Shown here: positions 51,042 through 60,003 of the stretch, in pieces
Layout of the letters: each line of letters opens with the position of its first letter
Numbering within the stretch: the first letter of the stretch is position 1
Assembly (NCBI RefSeq): GCF_024170465.1
Contig: NZ_JALJYF010000002.1
Location: 992,001 to 1,056,000 of the forward strand
Length of the DNA stretch: 64,000 nucleotides
Direction: 5' to 3'
DNA from: Natronospira proteinivora
GTDB lineage: Bacteria; Pseudomonadota; Gammaproteobacteria; Natronospirales; Natronospiraceae
Position numbers and translations under genes: made by a program
The notes under the pieces: model-generated
Database searches by the model: none
Seen by the model: only the letters and a program-made list of their open reading frames with translations
What the model was told of the DNA's origin: nothing

Positions 51042-51920
51042 ATGAATGCCGTAATCAAGGCCAATGGTCTGAAAAAGCGCTATGGACGCACCGAGGCCCT
51101 GTCGGGTGTGGATCTGGAAGTCCAGCCCGGTTCCATCGTGGGTCTGATCGGGCCCAATGGGGCGGGCAAGACTTCTGCCCTCAAGGCGATTCTCGGCCTG
51201 ACCCGTTTCGAGGGGGAATTGGAGGTCATGGGCCAGGATCCACGCCGGGCACGTCAGGAGCTGATGAAGGATGTCTGCTTCATCGCCGACGTGGCGGTGT
51301 TGCCACGCTGGTTGAAGGTGCGCCAGGCCCTGGATTTCGTGGAGGGTATCCATCCCCGCTTCGATCGCCAAAGGGCCGAAGACTTTCTTGACCGGACCGA
51401 GATTCGCCGGGACCGGAAGGTGGGGCAGCTCTCCAAGGGCATGATCACCCAGCTGCATCTGGCCCTGATCATGGCCATCGATGCCAAGCTGCTGGTGCTG
51501 GATGAGCCCACTCTGGGACTGGATATTCTCTATCGCAAAAGTTTCTACGAGAACCTGCTGAACGATTATTTCGATGGCGACCGTACCATTCTGGTCACCA
51601 CCCATCAGGTGGAAGAGATCGAGAAGATCCTCACCCATGTGATGTTCATCAAGGCCGGCAAAATCGTCCTCAATGAGGAGATGGAGTCCCTGCCCCAGCG
51701 CTTTTCGGAAGTGCTGGTCAAACCGGAGCGAGCGGACGAGGCCCGGGCCATGCATCCCCTGCATGAACGAGAGCTGCTGGGCCGCCATCTTTTCCTGTTC
51801 GAGAACGAGGATCATGAAAAACTCTCGGCCCTGGGTGAGATTCACAGTCCCGGAATTGCCGATATCTTCGTTGCCAAAATGGGACAAGGGCGGGCCACCG
51901 CCGGGGAGGTCCAGTCATGA
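51042..51920 (+). CDS. ABC transporter ATP-binding protein (YtrB-like)
   Basis: This is a 292-residue ATPase. Walker A is GPNGAGKTSALKAI, the signature is LSKGMITQLHLAL (a variant of LSGGQ typical of the YtrB/CcmA-like exporters), Walker B is LLVLDEPTLGLD and the switch His is VTTHQVEE. It drives the partner permease. The start is twelve bases after the GntR gene and its stop overlaps the permease ATG by four bases, so the three are translationally linked. Substrate not known; a peptide or envelope compound is likely. Confidence 0.95.
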   Translation: MNAVIKANGLKKRYGRTEALSGVDLEVQPGSIVGLIGPNGAGKTSALKAILGLTRFEGELEVMGQDPRRARQELMKDVCFIADVAVLPRWLKVRQALDFVEGIHPRFDRQRAEDFLDRTEIRRDRKVGQLSKGMITQLHLALIMAIDAKLLVLDEPTLGLDILYRKSFYENLLNDYFDGDRTILVTTHQVEEIEKILTHVMFIKAGKIVLNEEMESLPQRFSEVLVKPERADEARAMHPLHERELLGRHLFLFENEDHEKLSALGEIHSPGIADIFVAKMGQGRATAGEVQS

Positions 51921-52834
51921 TCCGGCAATTGCAGACCCTCATCCGACGCGAACTCTGGGAACACAAGGCTCTCTGGATTGCCCCGGTGGTGACCGCCGCA
52001 CTGCTTTGGGTCGCCACCTTCTGGGCCCTGGCGAGCATGGTTGCCAGCCCGGAGGGCGTGAGTGCCTTTAATGAACATGCGGTGCCGGAACTGGCTGGCG
52101 AAGGCGCCAGCCAGATGGCCCACGGCATGGTCCGGGCCGGCATCGCCTTGCTCTATCTGGTGACCCTGGTGGTGCTGTTCTTCTATGTCCTGGACAGCCT
52201 CTATGGAGAGCGCAAGGACCGCAGCATTCTTTTCTGGCGCTCCCTGCCGGTCTCGGACACCCTCACCGTGATTTCAAAGGTGGTGGTGGCACTGCTGGTG
52301 GCGCCACTGATCGTGATTGCCATTGCCCTGATACTGGAATTGCTGGACCTGGTAACCACCGCCCCCCTGATGGCCCTGGGGACGGATCTCGGTTATTGGG
52401 ACTTCCTGCAACCCGGTGCAGTGATCATGGCGCTGCTGGAATCCCTGCGGGACATGTGGTTGCTGGGGCTATGGTATCTGCCCTTCTTCGGCTGGCTGTT
52501 CCTGGTGTCGGCTTGGGCCCGCAAGGCGGCCTTCCTATGGGCGCTGCTGCCGCCGATGGGAGTGGCGCTGGCCGAATACCTGTTGTTCCGAAGCATCCAC
52601 TTCCTGTCCCTGATCGGGGAGCAGTTTGCCCTGCCGTTCAAGAACATGGCGGAAAACCAGTTTGGCTTCCGCTTTGACACTGACCGGGGTGTCAGCGAAA
52701 TCCAGACTAGTACCGCCGAATTGACTGGGCTCAGTGGTCTGGCCGAGCCCGCCTTCTGGGTGGGGCTGGCCCTGGGCATTGGCATGTTGGCGGTGGCCGT
52801 CGCCATCCGTCGTTATCGGGGTGAAACCACCTGA
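51917..52834 (+). CDS. ABC transporter permease
   Basis: This is a 305-residue protein with six predicted helices, including VAPVVTAALLWVATFWAL, GIALLYLVTLVVLFFYVLDSLYGERKDRSILFWRSLPVSDT (a cytoplasmic coupling loop) and ALLVAPLIVIAIALILELLDLV. The layout LYGERKDRSILFWRSLPVS is shared by permeases encoded with YtrB-like ATPases. It is the last gene of the operon; a strong terminator follows. Confidence 0.9.
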   Translation: MIRQLQTLIRRELWEHKALWIAPVVTAALLWVATFWALASMVASPEGVSAFNEHAVPELAGEGASQMAHGMVRAGIALLYLVTLVVLFFYVLDSLYGERKDRSILFWRSLPVSDTLTVISKVVVALLVAPLIVIAIALILELLDLVTTAPLMALGTDLGYWDFLQPGAVIMALLESLRDMWLLGLWYLPFFGWLFLVSAWARKAAFLWALLPPMGVALAEYLLFRSIHFLSLIGEQFALPFKNMAENQFGFRFDTDRGVSEIQTSTAELTGLSGLAEPAFWVGLALGIGMLAVAVAIRRYRGETT

Positions 52835-52865
52835 GCCATCAAGCCAAGCCCTAAGCGGCTGTCTC

Positions 52866-52902
52866 AAAAAGCCCGGCCTTAAAAGGCCGGGCTTCTTTTA
52901 TT
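52866..52902. terminator. Bidirectional terminator of the ABC operon and the small membrane protein gene
   Basis: AAGCCCGGCCTT (52869-52880) and AAGGCCGGGCTT (52883-52894) form a 12-bp stem with a two-base loop (probably fewer pairs at the tip), followed by CTTTTATT; a run of As on the far side serves the minus strand. Confidence 0.85.
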
Positions 52903-53290
52903 GTGACAAGCGGCCCCGCATCCAGGCCAGCACCAACCAGATGGCGATCACCAGGGCGAAATACTGAAGGGTTAACTGACCCTGTTCCCAGTGGGTGAGT
53001 CCATCGCGCTCAAGCAATTGCAATATGGGCCAGCCGGAAAAACCAAATGCCAGCATTAAAAGCCACTGACTTTCATCACCGCCCTGGTAGTAGCGGTAGG
53101 CGGCTTGAAAACTCAGGCCGCCGGCAATGGGCCCGGCGACAATCGCTGACAGGAGCAGAGCATCCTGCCAGGCCATCCAGAGCAAAAAGGTCCCCGGTAT
53201 CAGGGCTGCGTACAGGCCATAGCGCTGACCAAAGCCCATCATGGCCTTGATCCATCGTCGGTGTGTCTGCTGACTGGGTGCTCGTCGCAT
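52898..53290 (-). CDS. Small multi-pass membrane protein of unknown function
   Basis: This is a 130-residue protein with four hydrophobic helices (about 24-42, 45-65, 75-92, 103-122) and a basic N-terminus (MRRAPSQQTHRRWIK). No motif is recognised. It is divergent from the Na/Pi gene 44 bp away and its start has only a weak Shine-Dalgarno site, so the annotated start is uncertain; relatedness to the ABC genes is not indicated. Confidence 0.55.
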   Translation of the reverse strand: MRRAPSQQTHRRWIKAMMGFGQRYGLYAALIPGTFLLWMAWQDALLLSAIVAGPIAGGLSFQAAYRYYQGGDESQWLLMLAFGFSGWPILQLLERDGLTHWEQGQLTLQYFALVIAIWLVLAWMRGRLSQ

Positions 53291-53334
53291 GATTTCGGGC
53301 TCGGTGATGAACTACTTCAGGCTATCATTGGATC

Positions 53335-54936
53335 ATGACGGTGTGGAACGTACTGAACTTTGTCGGCGGAGTGGGCCTGTTCCTGCTCGGCATGAAGTTG
53401 ATGACCGAGGGCCTGAAGGTGGCCGCCGGGGATGCCCTGCGCCGTATTCTCAACTTTGCCACCCGCAGCCGCTGGCGGGGGTTGGCCTCGGGCGCCCTGA
53501 TCACCGGCGTGGTTCAGTCTTCCAGTGCAGTGATCTTCGCCACCATTGGTTTTGTAAACGCCGGCATTCTTGGCCTCAGCCAAGCAGTGGGGGTGATTTA
53601 CGGCGCCAATCTGGGCACCACGGTCACCACTTGGCTGGTGAGCGTGGTGGGCTTGGGTTTCAGTCTCAAGACCTTTGCCCTGCCCTTTATCGGCGTCGGC
53701 ATGATGATGCGCCTGGCAGCCCGTTCCGGGCAATGGCGTGCCTTGGGCGATGCCATTGCCGGCTTCGGGGTGTTCTTCCTGGGCCTGGATGTGCTCACCG
53801 ACCTTTTCCGGGATACGGGGCCGATGTTTACGCCGGGCTCGGAGGCCCTTGGGCTGGGCATGCTTTTTTTACACTTGCTGGCCGGCTTTTTCATGACCGT
53901 GGTGATGCAGTCTTCCAGCGCTGCCCTGGCGGTGATCCTGACGGCGGCTGCCGGGGGCCTGCTGGGATTGCCCGGGGCCGCAGCCATGGTGGTGGGGGCC
54001 AACCTGGGCACCACTTCCACCGCCGTCTTCGCTGCCCTGGGCGCGACCGCCAATGCCCGCCGGGTGGCAGCCAGCCATGTCCTGTTTAATGTGGTGGAAG
54101 CGGCGGCCATCTTCCTCCTGTTCGGGATTCTGTTGGGATTTGTACAATGGATGGCCGGCCTGATCGGCATGGCCCAGTCCATTGCGGTGTCTCTGGCCAT
54201 CTTTCATACCACCGGAAAACTGATCGGCCTGGCCCTGATGTGGCCGCTGACGGGATTGTTGGTGGCCTGGCTGGAGCGGCGTTTTCGAAAAGGGGGCGTC
54301 GATCTGGCCCGGCCCCAGTATCTGGACGAGGCGGTTTTGTCGACGCCCAGTCTGGGGCTTCGAGCAGTTGATCAGGAGTTACAGCGGGCTCTGGTGGCGG
54401 TTTCCCATTTGCTCAGCGATGCAGTGGGGGCACGGCGCCCGGATCCGCGCCTGCTCAACCAGAACCGGGATGATCTCCAGCAACTGCTGGATGCCATCAA
54501 TGAGGCCACCCAGAGCTTGTCTCGTCATGAGCTCTCGGAATCGGCGGCCGAACGTTTGCCCGACATCCTGAGGACCACACGGTATCTGGAGGAATTGGCT
54601 GAACGGGCCGTGGAACTGGATGAGATGGCGCGCCGTTTGCCCCTGCGCTGTCCGGTGGAATCGGCGCAGTCTCAGGGTTTATCTGCCCTGGCGGGCGAGA
54701 TTAGCCGGGAACGGGATCCGGAGAACAATCGCCTGGATGAGTTTGAGCAGTGTTACCAGCGGCTCAAGTCTGATCTGCTGACCGCAGGGGCCACCGGCCG
54801 TCTCCCCAGCCGGGCTATGAGCGATTGGCTGGATTATTTCTCCACCCTGCGCCGGGCGGTAAAGGTCAATAGCCGGGCGGTCCGCCATGCAGCCCGGGTG
54901 AGTAGCATGGCGGAACCCGGCGACCAGGCTTCGTGA
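53335..54936 (+). CDS. Na/Pi cotransporter family protein (NptA/YjbB type)
   Basis: This is a 533-residue protein. Two inverted repeats each carry the QSSS motif: ITGVVQSSSAVIFATIGFVNAG and MTVVMQSSSAALAVILTAAAGG, with NLGTTVTTWLV and NLGTTSTAVFA after them; these define the PF02690 cotransporter. About 300 residues make eight helices; the C-terminal 200 residues form a PhoU-like helical domain. Transports phosphate with sodium, in E. coli YjbB mostly outwards. The ATG lacks a clear Shine-Dalgarno site. It converges with the antiporter gene ten bases away. Confidence 0.93.
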   Translation: MTVWNVLNFVGGVGLFLLGMKLMTEGLKVAAGDALRRILNFATRSRWRGLASGALITGVVQSSSAVIFATIGFVNAGILGLSQAVGVIYGANLGTTVTTWLVSVVGLGFSLKTFALPFIGVGMMMRLAARSGQWRALGDAIAGFGVFFLGLDVLTDLFRDTGPMFTPGSEALGLGMLFLHLLAGFFMTVVMQSSSAALAVILTAAAGGLLGLPGAAAMVVGANLGTTSTAVFAALGATANARRVAASHVLFNVVEAAAIFLLFGILLGFVQWMAGLIGMAQSIAVSLAIFHTTGKLIGLALMWPLTGLLVAWLERRFRKGGVDLARPQYLDEAVLSTPSLGLRAVDQELQRALVAVSHLLSDAVGARRPDPRLLNQNRDDLQQLLDAINEATQSLSRHELSESAAERLPDILRTTRYLEELAERAVELDEMARRLPLRCPVESAQSQGLSALAGEISRERDPENNRLDEFEQCYQRLKSDLLTAGATGRLPSRAMSDWLDYFSTLRRAVKVNSRAVRHAARVSSMAEPGDQAS

Positions 54937-54945
54937 GACAAGATT

Positions 54946-56580
54946 TCATGCGCGATGCAGTCGTTCTGCCACCCGCTCTGCCGTACGCTCGGCAGCATCC
55001 TGGAAGGGGAGCAGCAGATCGTGATCCGGCAGGCCGGCCAGGGCACGGATATCATCCGGATGATGCGCGGTAAGCATCACCCCGCCTTTGAATCCGGCGT
55101 GAGTTAGGCTGTCGATCAATCCCCGGTTCGCAACCGGATCGGGCATGGTGCTGATAACCTTGCGGGCTTGATTCAGGGGCAGGCGCTCGGCTAGCTCCGG
55201 ATCTTCCCCATCCCCATAGCAGGCATTGATCCCTGTGGCTTGTAGGGCATCCACTGCCGATGGATCGAAATCCACGCCCAGTACGGTGACATTGCGTTTG
55301 TCCAATTGCAGACAGAGGTCATAGCCGAAACGGCCCAGCCCCACCACAATCACGTCGGCGGGCTTGGCGTCCTCTGCCGTTTCCTGTTCCTGATTCGGTT
55401 GCGCGCGTTCAAAGACGCGCAGCCAGGGGGCCAGGCGATCGTAGATGGGGTGGGAATAGAGAATCAGGTAGGTGGACAGGCCAATGGTGATCAGGCCCAC
55501 CAGGGTGACCAGGCCCACTGTCTCCGAGGAGATATGGCCCAGGCTATAGCCCAGGGCAGCCAGGATCAGTGAGAACTCACTAATCTGGGCCACGGTGAGC
55601 CCGGCCAAAAAGCCGGTGCGGCTGCGATAGCCCATCAGGCCCATGATGACCATCACGATAATGGGATTGCCGATCAGCACGAAGGCCGACAGTATCAGGG
55701 CCGGACCCACTTGGGCGCCGAGCAAGTCCAGTTCCAACTGCCCGCCCAAATGCAGGAAGAAGAACAGCAGCAGGAAGTCACGGATGGTGGTCAGGCGGGC
55801 GCCCAGGGCATCCCGGAAGCGGGTCGAGGCGAGGGAGATACCGGCCAGGAAGGCGCCCACCTCCATGCTAAAGCCCATGGCATCCCCCAGGGCCGCCAGG
55901 GCCACCGCCCAGGCGATGCCGAACAACACCAGCAATTCCCGGTTATGGGCAATGAATTCCAGCAGCCGGGGCAGTACGTAGCGCATGGCGATGCCAATGC
56001 CCACCAGCATCAAGGCGCCGGCCCCGAATACCCGGGCGGCTTCCAGCCAGGGACCCTCAGCCCCGCTTCCGGCGCCAAAGGCCGACAGGCCAATCATCAC
56101 CAGTACCACCACAATGTCCTGTACGATCAGAAAACCGATGGCGATACGGCCATGCAGGGCGTCGATTTCCCGCTTGTCCGAGAGGAGCTTGACGATAATG
56201 ATGGTGCTAGAGAAGGTGAGCGCCACGGCCACATAGAGTGCGGTCACCGGGGACATGCCCAGGGCAATGGCAATGGCATAGCCCACCAGGGAGGTGAACA
56301 GCACCTGGCCCATGCCGGTGGCCAGCGCTACCGGCCCCATGGTGCGGATCAGGCTTAGATCCAGCTTCAGGCCCACCACGAACAGCAGTAGGGCGATCCC
56401 GAGTTCGGCCAGCAGCTCAATATCGTCTGGCTCGGGCACCAGTTCGGCCACCGCAGGGCCAGCGATGATGCCAGCGGCGATAAAGGCGACAATTAACGGT
56501 TGTCGAAGGATCATGGCCAGGGCACCCAGGCCCACGGCCAGCGCAAGCAAAATCGCAATATCGATGAAACCAGTTTCCAC
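54946..56580 (-). CDS. CPA2 family K+/H+ antiporter with TrkA-N domain (KefB/YbaL type)
   Basis: This is a 544-residue protein. The GTG at 56580 has AGGAG upstream and starts the first helix (FIDIAILLALAVGLGALAM); the ATG at 56607 adds nine residues. Twelve or so helices include GIALLLFVVGLKLDLSLI and LTFSSTIIIVKLLSDKREID, the CPA2 signature, and VGAFLAGISLA. The cytoplasmic C-terminus has the nucleotide-binding VIVVGLGRFGYDLCLQLD (RCK/TrkA-N). It exchanges K+ or Na+ for H+, relevant for pH or salt homeostasis. It converges with the Na/Pi gene. Confidence 0.92.
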   Translation of the reverse strand: METGFIDIAILLALAVGLGALAMILRQPLIVAFIAAGIIAGPAVAELVPEPDDIELLAELGIALLLFVVGLKLDLSLIRTMGPVALATGMGQVLFTSLVGYAIAIALGMSPVTALYVAVALTFSSTIIIVKLLSDKREIDALHGRIAIGFLIVQDIVVVLVMIGLSAFGAGSGAEGPWLEAARVFGAGALMLVGIGIAMRYVLPRLLEFIAHNRELLVLFGIAWAVALAALGDAMGFSMEVGAFLAGISLASTRFRDALGARLTTIRDFLLLFFFLHLGGQLELDLLGAQVGPALILSAFVLIGNPIIVMVIMGLMGYRSRTGFLAGLTVAQISEFSLILAALGYSLGHISSETVGLVTLVGLITIGLSTYLILYSHPIYDRLAPWLRVFERAQPNQEQETAEDAKPADVIVVGLGRFGYDLCLQLDKRNVTVLGVDFDPSAVDALQATGINACYGDGEDPELAERLPLNQARKVISTMPDPVANRGLIDSLTHAGFKGGVMLTAHHPDDIRALAGLPDHDLLLPFQDAAERTAERVAERLHRA

Positions 56581-56705
56581 GGGTGCTCCTAAAGCCTGAA
56601 AACGCAACGAGATTGAACCATAGCCCTGATTGTGCTCTCTTTATATGACAAGAAACAATTCAGGGATTGAAATCCATCCATCCAACCATTGCATGAGGAG
56701 GATCC

Positions 56706-58133
56706 ATGGCGATACCCCCATTGAAGAACGCCCTTGTGGCCGGGGCCGTGGGCTTGGCCCTCGGTCTGAGCGCCTGTGGCGAGTCCGACCCCCCGGCACC
56801 GGATGCCGAGGATCTTGATATTTCCGTCCTCCAGGACAATTTTGAATCCACTTATCAGCCCTTGCCGCCCGAACATGTGGTCATTACCAACGCCACTATC
56901 CTGGTGGGTAATGGCGAGCGCCTGGATAAAGGCAGCATTCACATTCGTGATGGCAAGATCAAGGCCATTGCCGAGGAGATGGATGTGCCGGGTGACGCGC
57001 AGGTGGTGGATGCGGAAGGCGGTTGGGTGACGCCCGGCATCATCGATTCCCACTCCCACCTGGGGGTTTATCCTTCCCCCGGTGTTTGGGCCCATGCCGA
57101 CGGCAATGAAATGGTCAGCCCCAATACCGCCCATGTGAGCGCCGAGCACGGCTTGTGGCCCCAGGATCCCGGTTTCCTGCGCGCCATTGAAGGCGGGGTG
57201 ACCTCGGCGCTGATTCTGCCCGGCTCCGCCAATATCTTCGGCGGACGGGGGGTGACGGTGAAAATGGTGCCCGGGCGCACCGCCCAGGACATGAAATTCC
57301 CCGATGCGCCCCAGACCCTGAAAATGGCCTGCGGCGAAAACCCCAAGCGAGTTTATGGTCAGGGCCGGGGTTCTTCTCCTTACACCCGCATGGGTAACAA
57401 GGCCGAGGTGCGCAGTGCCTTCATCAATGCCCAGGACTACCTGGATCGCTGGATTGACTACGAGCGCAAGAAGGCCGCAGGCGAGGATGCGGAGGCACCT
57501 AGCCGGGATCTGAGCCTGGAGACCCTGGCCGGTGTGCTCAACGATGAAGTGCTGGTTCATAATCATTGCTATCGTGCCGATGAAATGAAGCATCGCCTGG
57601 ATATCGCCGAGGAATTCGGTTATCAGATCACGGCCTTTCACCATGCGGTGGAGTCCTACAAGATTGCCGATACCCTGGCTGAGGCGGATGTTTGCTCCGC
57701 CATGTGGTCCGACTGGTGGGGCTTCAAGATGGAGGCCTGGGACGGGATTCGCGAAAACGTGCCCATGGTGGAGGCCGCTGGCGCCTGCGCCGTGTTGCAC
57801 TCCGATTCGGCCCAGGATATTCAGCGCCTGAACCAGGAGGCCGCCAAGGCCATGGCTGCCGCCAACCGGGTCGGCCTGGACGTGACCCGGGAACAGGCCA
57901 TTGGCTGGATCACCCTCAATGCCGCCAAAATCCTGGGCATCGATGAAGTCACCGGTTCCCTGGAGGCGGGCAAGAACGCCGACGTGGTGATCTGGGACGG
58001 TGACCCCTTCAGCGTCTATAGCCGCACCCAGCAGGTCTACGTGGATGGTGCCCGGGTCTTCGATCGGGACGATCCCGCCCGTCAGGGCGAGCTGGATTTC
58101 ACCCTCGGCATGCTTGGTGAAGGAGCGCAGTAA
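56706..58133 (+). CDS. Amidohydrolase lipoprotein
   Basis: This is a 475-residue protein with GAGGAGG before the ATG. The signal ends in the lipobox LSAC (Cys near residue 24). The amidohydrolase core has VTPGIIDSHSHLG (HxH metal ligands), LVHNHCYRADEM and ITAFHHAVE with further His ligands, VLHSDSAQDIQRLN with the catalytic Asp, and ITLNAAKILGIDEVTGSLEAGKNADVVIWDGDP, so the metal-binding His appear complete. Hydrolysis of a cyclic amide or peptide-like substrate in the periplasm is likely; substrate unknown. Its stop overlaps the ATG of the next amidohydrolase. Confidence 0.92.
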   Translation: MAIPPLKNALVAGAVGLALGLSACGESDPPAPDAEDLDISVLQDNFESTYQPLPPEHVVITNATILVGNGERLDKGSIHIRDGKIKAIAEEMDVPGDAQVVDAEGGWVTPGIIDSHSHLGVYPSPGVWAHADGNEMVSPNTAHVSAEHGLWPQDPGFLRAIEGGVTSALILPGSANIFGGRGVTVKMVPGRTAQDMKFPDAPQTLKMACGENPKRVYGQGRGSSPYTRMGNKAEVRSAFINAQDYLDRWIDYERKKAAGEDAEAPSRDLSLETLAGVLNDEVLVHNHCYRADEMKHRLDIAEEFGYQITAFHHAVESYKIADTLAEADVCSAMWSDWWGFKMEAWDGIRENVPMVEAAGACAVLHSDSAQDIQRLNQEAAKAMAAANRVGLDVTREQAIGWITLNAAKILGIDEVTGSLEAGKNADVVIWDGDPFSVYSRTQQVYVDGARVFDRDDPARQGELDFTLGMLGEGAQ

Positions 58134-59419
58134 TGCTTAGAACCATCGCAACGATTATCACGGTGGCTGCGGCCACTCTGGCTTTTCCCCTCAAGGCCGA
58201 GGTCATTGCCATTACCGGTGGCCAGGTTCACACCCTGGGTGAAGCGGGTGTGCTTGAGGACGCCACTGTGCTCATCCGTGACGGCCGCATTGAGGCCGTC
58301 GGTCAGGACGTGAGCATTCCCAACGATGCCCGGCGTATCGATGCCGAGGGCCGGCCCGTGACACCGGGCATCATCGATGCCCATGGCCAGATTGGCCTGG
58401 TGGAGGTGAGTGCGGTTTCCGGCAGCAATGACGGCGCTGTCAGTGGCCGAGCCTTTACCGCCGCCTTTGATGTGGCCGACGCCATCAATCCGGCCTCGGC
58501 CCTGATCCCCATCAACCGGGTGGAAGGCATTACCCGCGCGGTGGTGGCGCCTGGTCATGGCGGCGGCGGCAGTTTGATCGCCGGTCAGGGGGCCATCATC
58601 GACCTCGGCAACGGGTATGACACCCTGACCCGCCAGGGGGCGGCCATGTACGCCAGCCTGGGTGAAACCGGGGCGCAGTTGTCCGGCGGCTCCCGGGCGG
58701 CGGCCATGCTGCACCTGCGTGAAGCTCTGCAGGATGCCCAGGACTACCAGGACAATCGGGCGGATTACGAACGTCGCGAGCGTCGGGAATATGCCCTGGG
58801 ACGCCTGGATCTCGACGCCCTGGGGCCGGTGCTGGAAGGGGAAATGCCCCTGATTATCAATGCCCACCGGGCCAGCGATATTCGGGCCGCGCTCCGCTTG
58901 GCCACCGACTTCGATCTGCAATTGGTGATTCGGGGTGGAGCCGAGGCCTGGAAAGTGGCCGAGGAATTGGCGGCGGTGGACGTGCCGGTATTGATCGATC
59001 CACTGCAGAACCTGCCGGGCAATTTCGAGAGCCTGGGTTCGACGCTGGAAAACGCGGCTCGCCTGCATGAGGATGGCGTTCGCTTCGCTTTTGCCACCGG
59101 TGACAGCCACAATGCCCGCAACATCACACAGGCGGCCGGCAATGCCGTGGCCCACGGTTTGCCCCATGAGGCTGCCATGGCGGCCATCATGTCTGTTCCG
59201 GCCGACATCTGGTCCATTGAAGACCGAGTTGGTCGTCTGGAGAGCGGATTGGAAGCAGATTTGGTGATTTGGGACGGGGATCCCCTGGATGTAACCAGCT
59301 ACCCGGATCATGTCTTTATCCGGGGTGCTGAAATGCCCATGGAAACCCGACACACCCGGCTCCGGGACCGTTACCTGGAGGTCCACGACCTTACCCTGCC
59401 TCTGGCGTACCCGCGTTAG
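58133..59419 (+). CDS. Second amidohydrolase-family protein, altered metal site
   Basis: This is a 428-residue protein with a signal peptide (cleavage near LKA, residue 22). The fold follows the partner: VTPGIIDAHGQIGLVEV, ALRLATDFDLQLVIRG, FATGDSHNARNITQAAG, VGRLESGLEADLVIWDGDP. The HxH motif is changed to HGQ, and other metal-ligand His are not obvious, so it may lack a normal di-metal site or pair with the upstream enzyme to form a complex. It starts on the last base of the preceding gene, implying coupled translation; a strong terminator follows. Relatives in pairs occur in many proteobacteria. Confidence 0.9.
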   Translation: MLRTIATIITVAAATLAFPLKAEVIAITGGQVHTLGEAGVLEDATVLIRDGRIEAVGQDVSIPNDARRIDAEGRPVTPGIIDAHGQIGLVEVSAVSGSNDGAVSGRAFTAAFDVADAINPASALIPINRVEGITRAVVAPGHGGGGSLIAGQGAIIDLGNGYDTLTRQGAAMYASLGETGAQLSGGSRAAAMLHLREALQDAQDYQDNRADYERRERREYALGRLDLDALGPVLEGEMPLIINAHRASDIRAALRLATDFDLQLVIRGGAEAWKVAEELAAVDVPVLIDPLQNLPGNFESLGSTLENAARLHEDGVRFAFATGDSHNARNITQAAGNAVAHGLPHEAAMAAIMSVPADIWSIEDRVGRLESGLEADLVIWDGDPLDVTSYPDHVFIRGAEMPMETRHTRLRDRYLEVHDLTLPLAYPR

Positions 59420-59466
59420 GCGTTATTGTTCGGGTCGGAATGGCCCGAGACAGGGAAAAAGGCAGG

Positions 59467-59502
59467 AAGGCGCCCTGGGGACCCCGGGGCGCCTTTTTTT
59501 TG
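59467..59502 (+). terminator. Rho-independent terminator of the amidohydrolase operon
   Basis: AAGGCGCCC and GGGCGCCTT (59467-59475, 59487-59495) form a 9-bp stem with an eleven-base loop, followed by a run of seven Ts. Confidence 0.9.
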
Positions 59503-59642
59503 GCCTTTCTATCCGACGAGCGGCGCTAAAAAAAGCCCTCTGGGCTGGTCTATAATTCCAGGTGGGCCACAAAGGCGACAGGCCTTACCTGCCCGGATTC
59601 AGGATATTTCCGTAAATGGCCGTCAATCGGCGGAGGTGCACC

Positions 59643-59870
59643 ATGAAGCGGACCCAGCTATCGGTATTTCTCCTGTTTTTTTCGTTCTTTCTGTTTACTG
59701 GCTGTGCCCTTGCTCCGCCTGAGGCACCTGAAGATGGAAAGATGCTGCAAATGGAGCCCTACCTGGACTATGAAAAGATCGAGGCGGTAAACCGGGCCGC
59801 TAATCGATCCGGGGCTCGGGTGATTTGGGTTAACCCACCCACGAAGAAGCATACCGAATCCGAACGGTAG
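59643..59870 (+). CDS. Small lipoprotein
   Basis: This is a 75-residue protein with GGAGGTG before ATG 59643. The hydrophobic signal (LSVFLLFFSFFLF) ends in TGCA, lipidated at Cys21. The mature part is 54 residues and polar, EKIEAVNRAANRSGARVIWVNPPTKK, with a strand 'RVIWVNPP' seen in several tiny proteobacterial lipoproteins. A TATAAT lies at 59551-59556. Function unknown. Confidence 0.75.
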   Translation: MKRTQLSVFLLFFSFFLFTGCALAPPEAPEDGKMLQMEPYLDYEKIEAVNRAANRSGARVIWVNPPTKKHTESER

Positions 59871-60003
59871 CTAAGCGTTATTCGTGGATTGATTCCTGTG
59901 GATATCATCCTGGGATAAACTGGGTTTTCATGGAGCAGCCTTGGAGGGGGCGTCTGGCCGTTCTCTCCAATACAGTGCCAGATCAAGCTGGTATGATTCC
60001 CCT

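Noticed and set aside
50607-51887. Long minus-strand frame (426 codons) opposite GntR and the ABC ATPase
   Set aside because: It covers two well-recognised plus-strand genes and their gap; composition is Gln/His-rich as expected for an antisense shadow.
56589-57800. Minus-strand frame (403 codons) opposite the first amidohydrolase
   Set aside because: Antisense shadow; it reads through the amidohydrolase start region and has no start signal.
58082-59386. Minus-strand frame (434 codons) opposite the second amidohydrolase
   Set aside because: Antisense shadow of a conserved enzyme.
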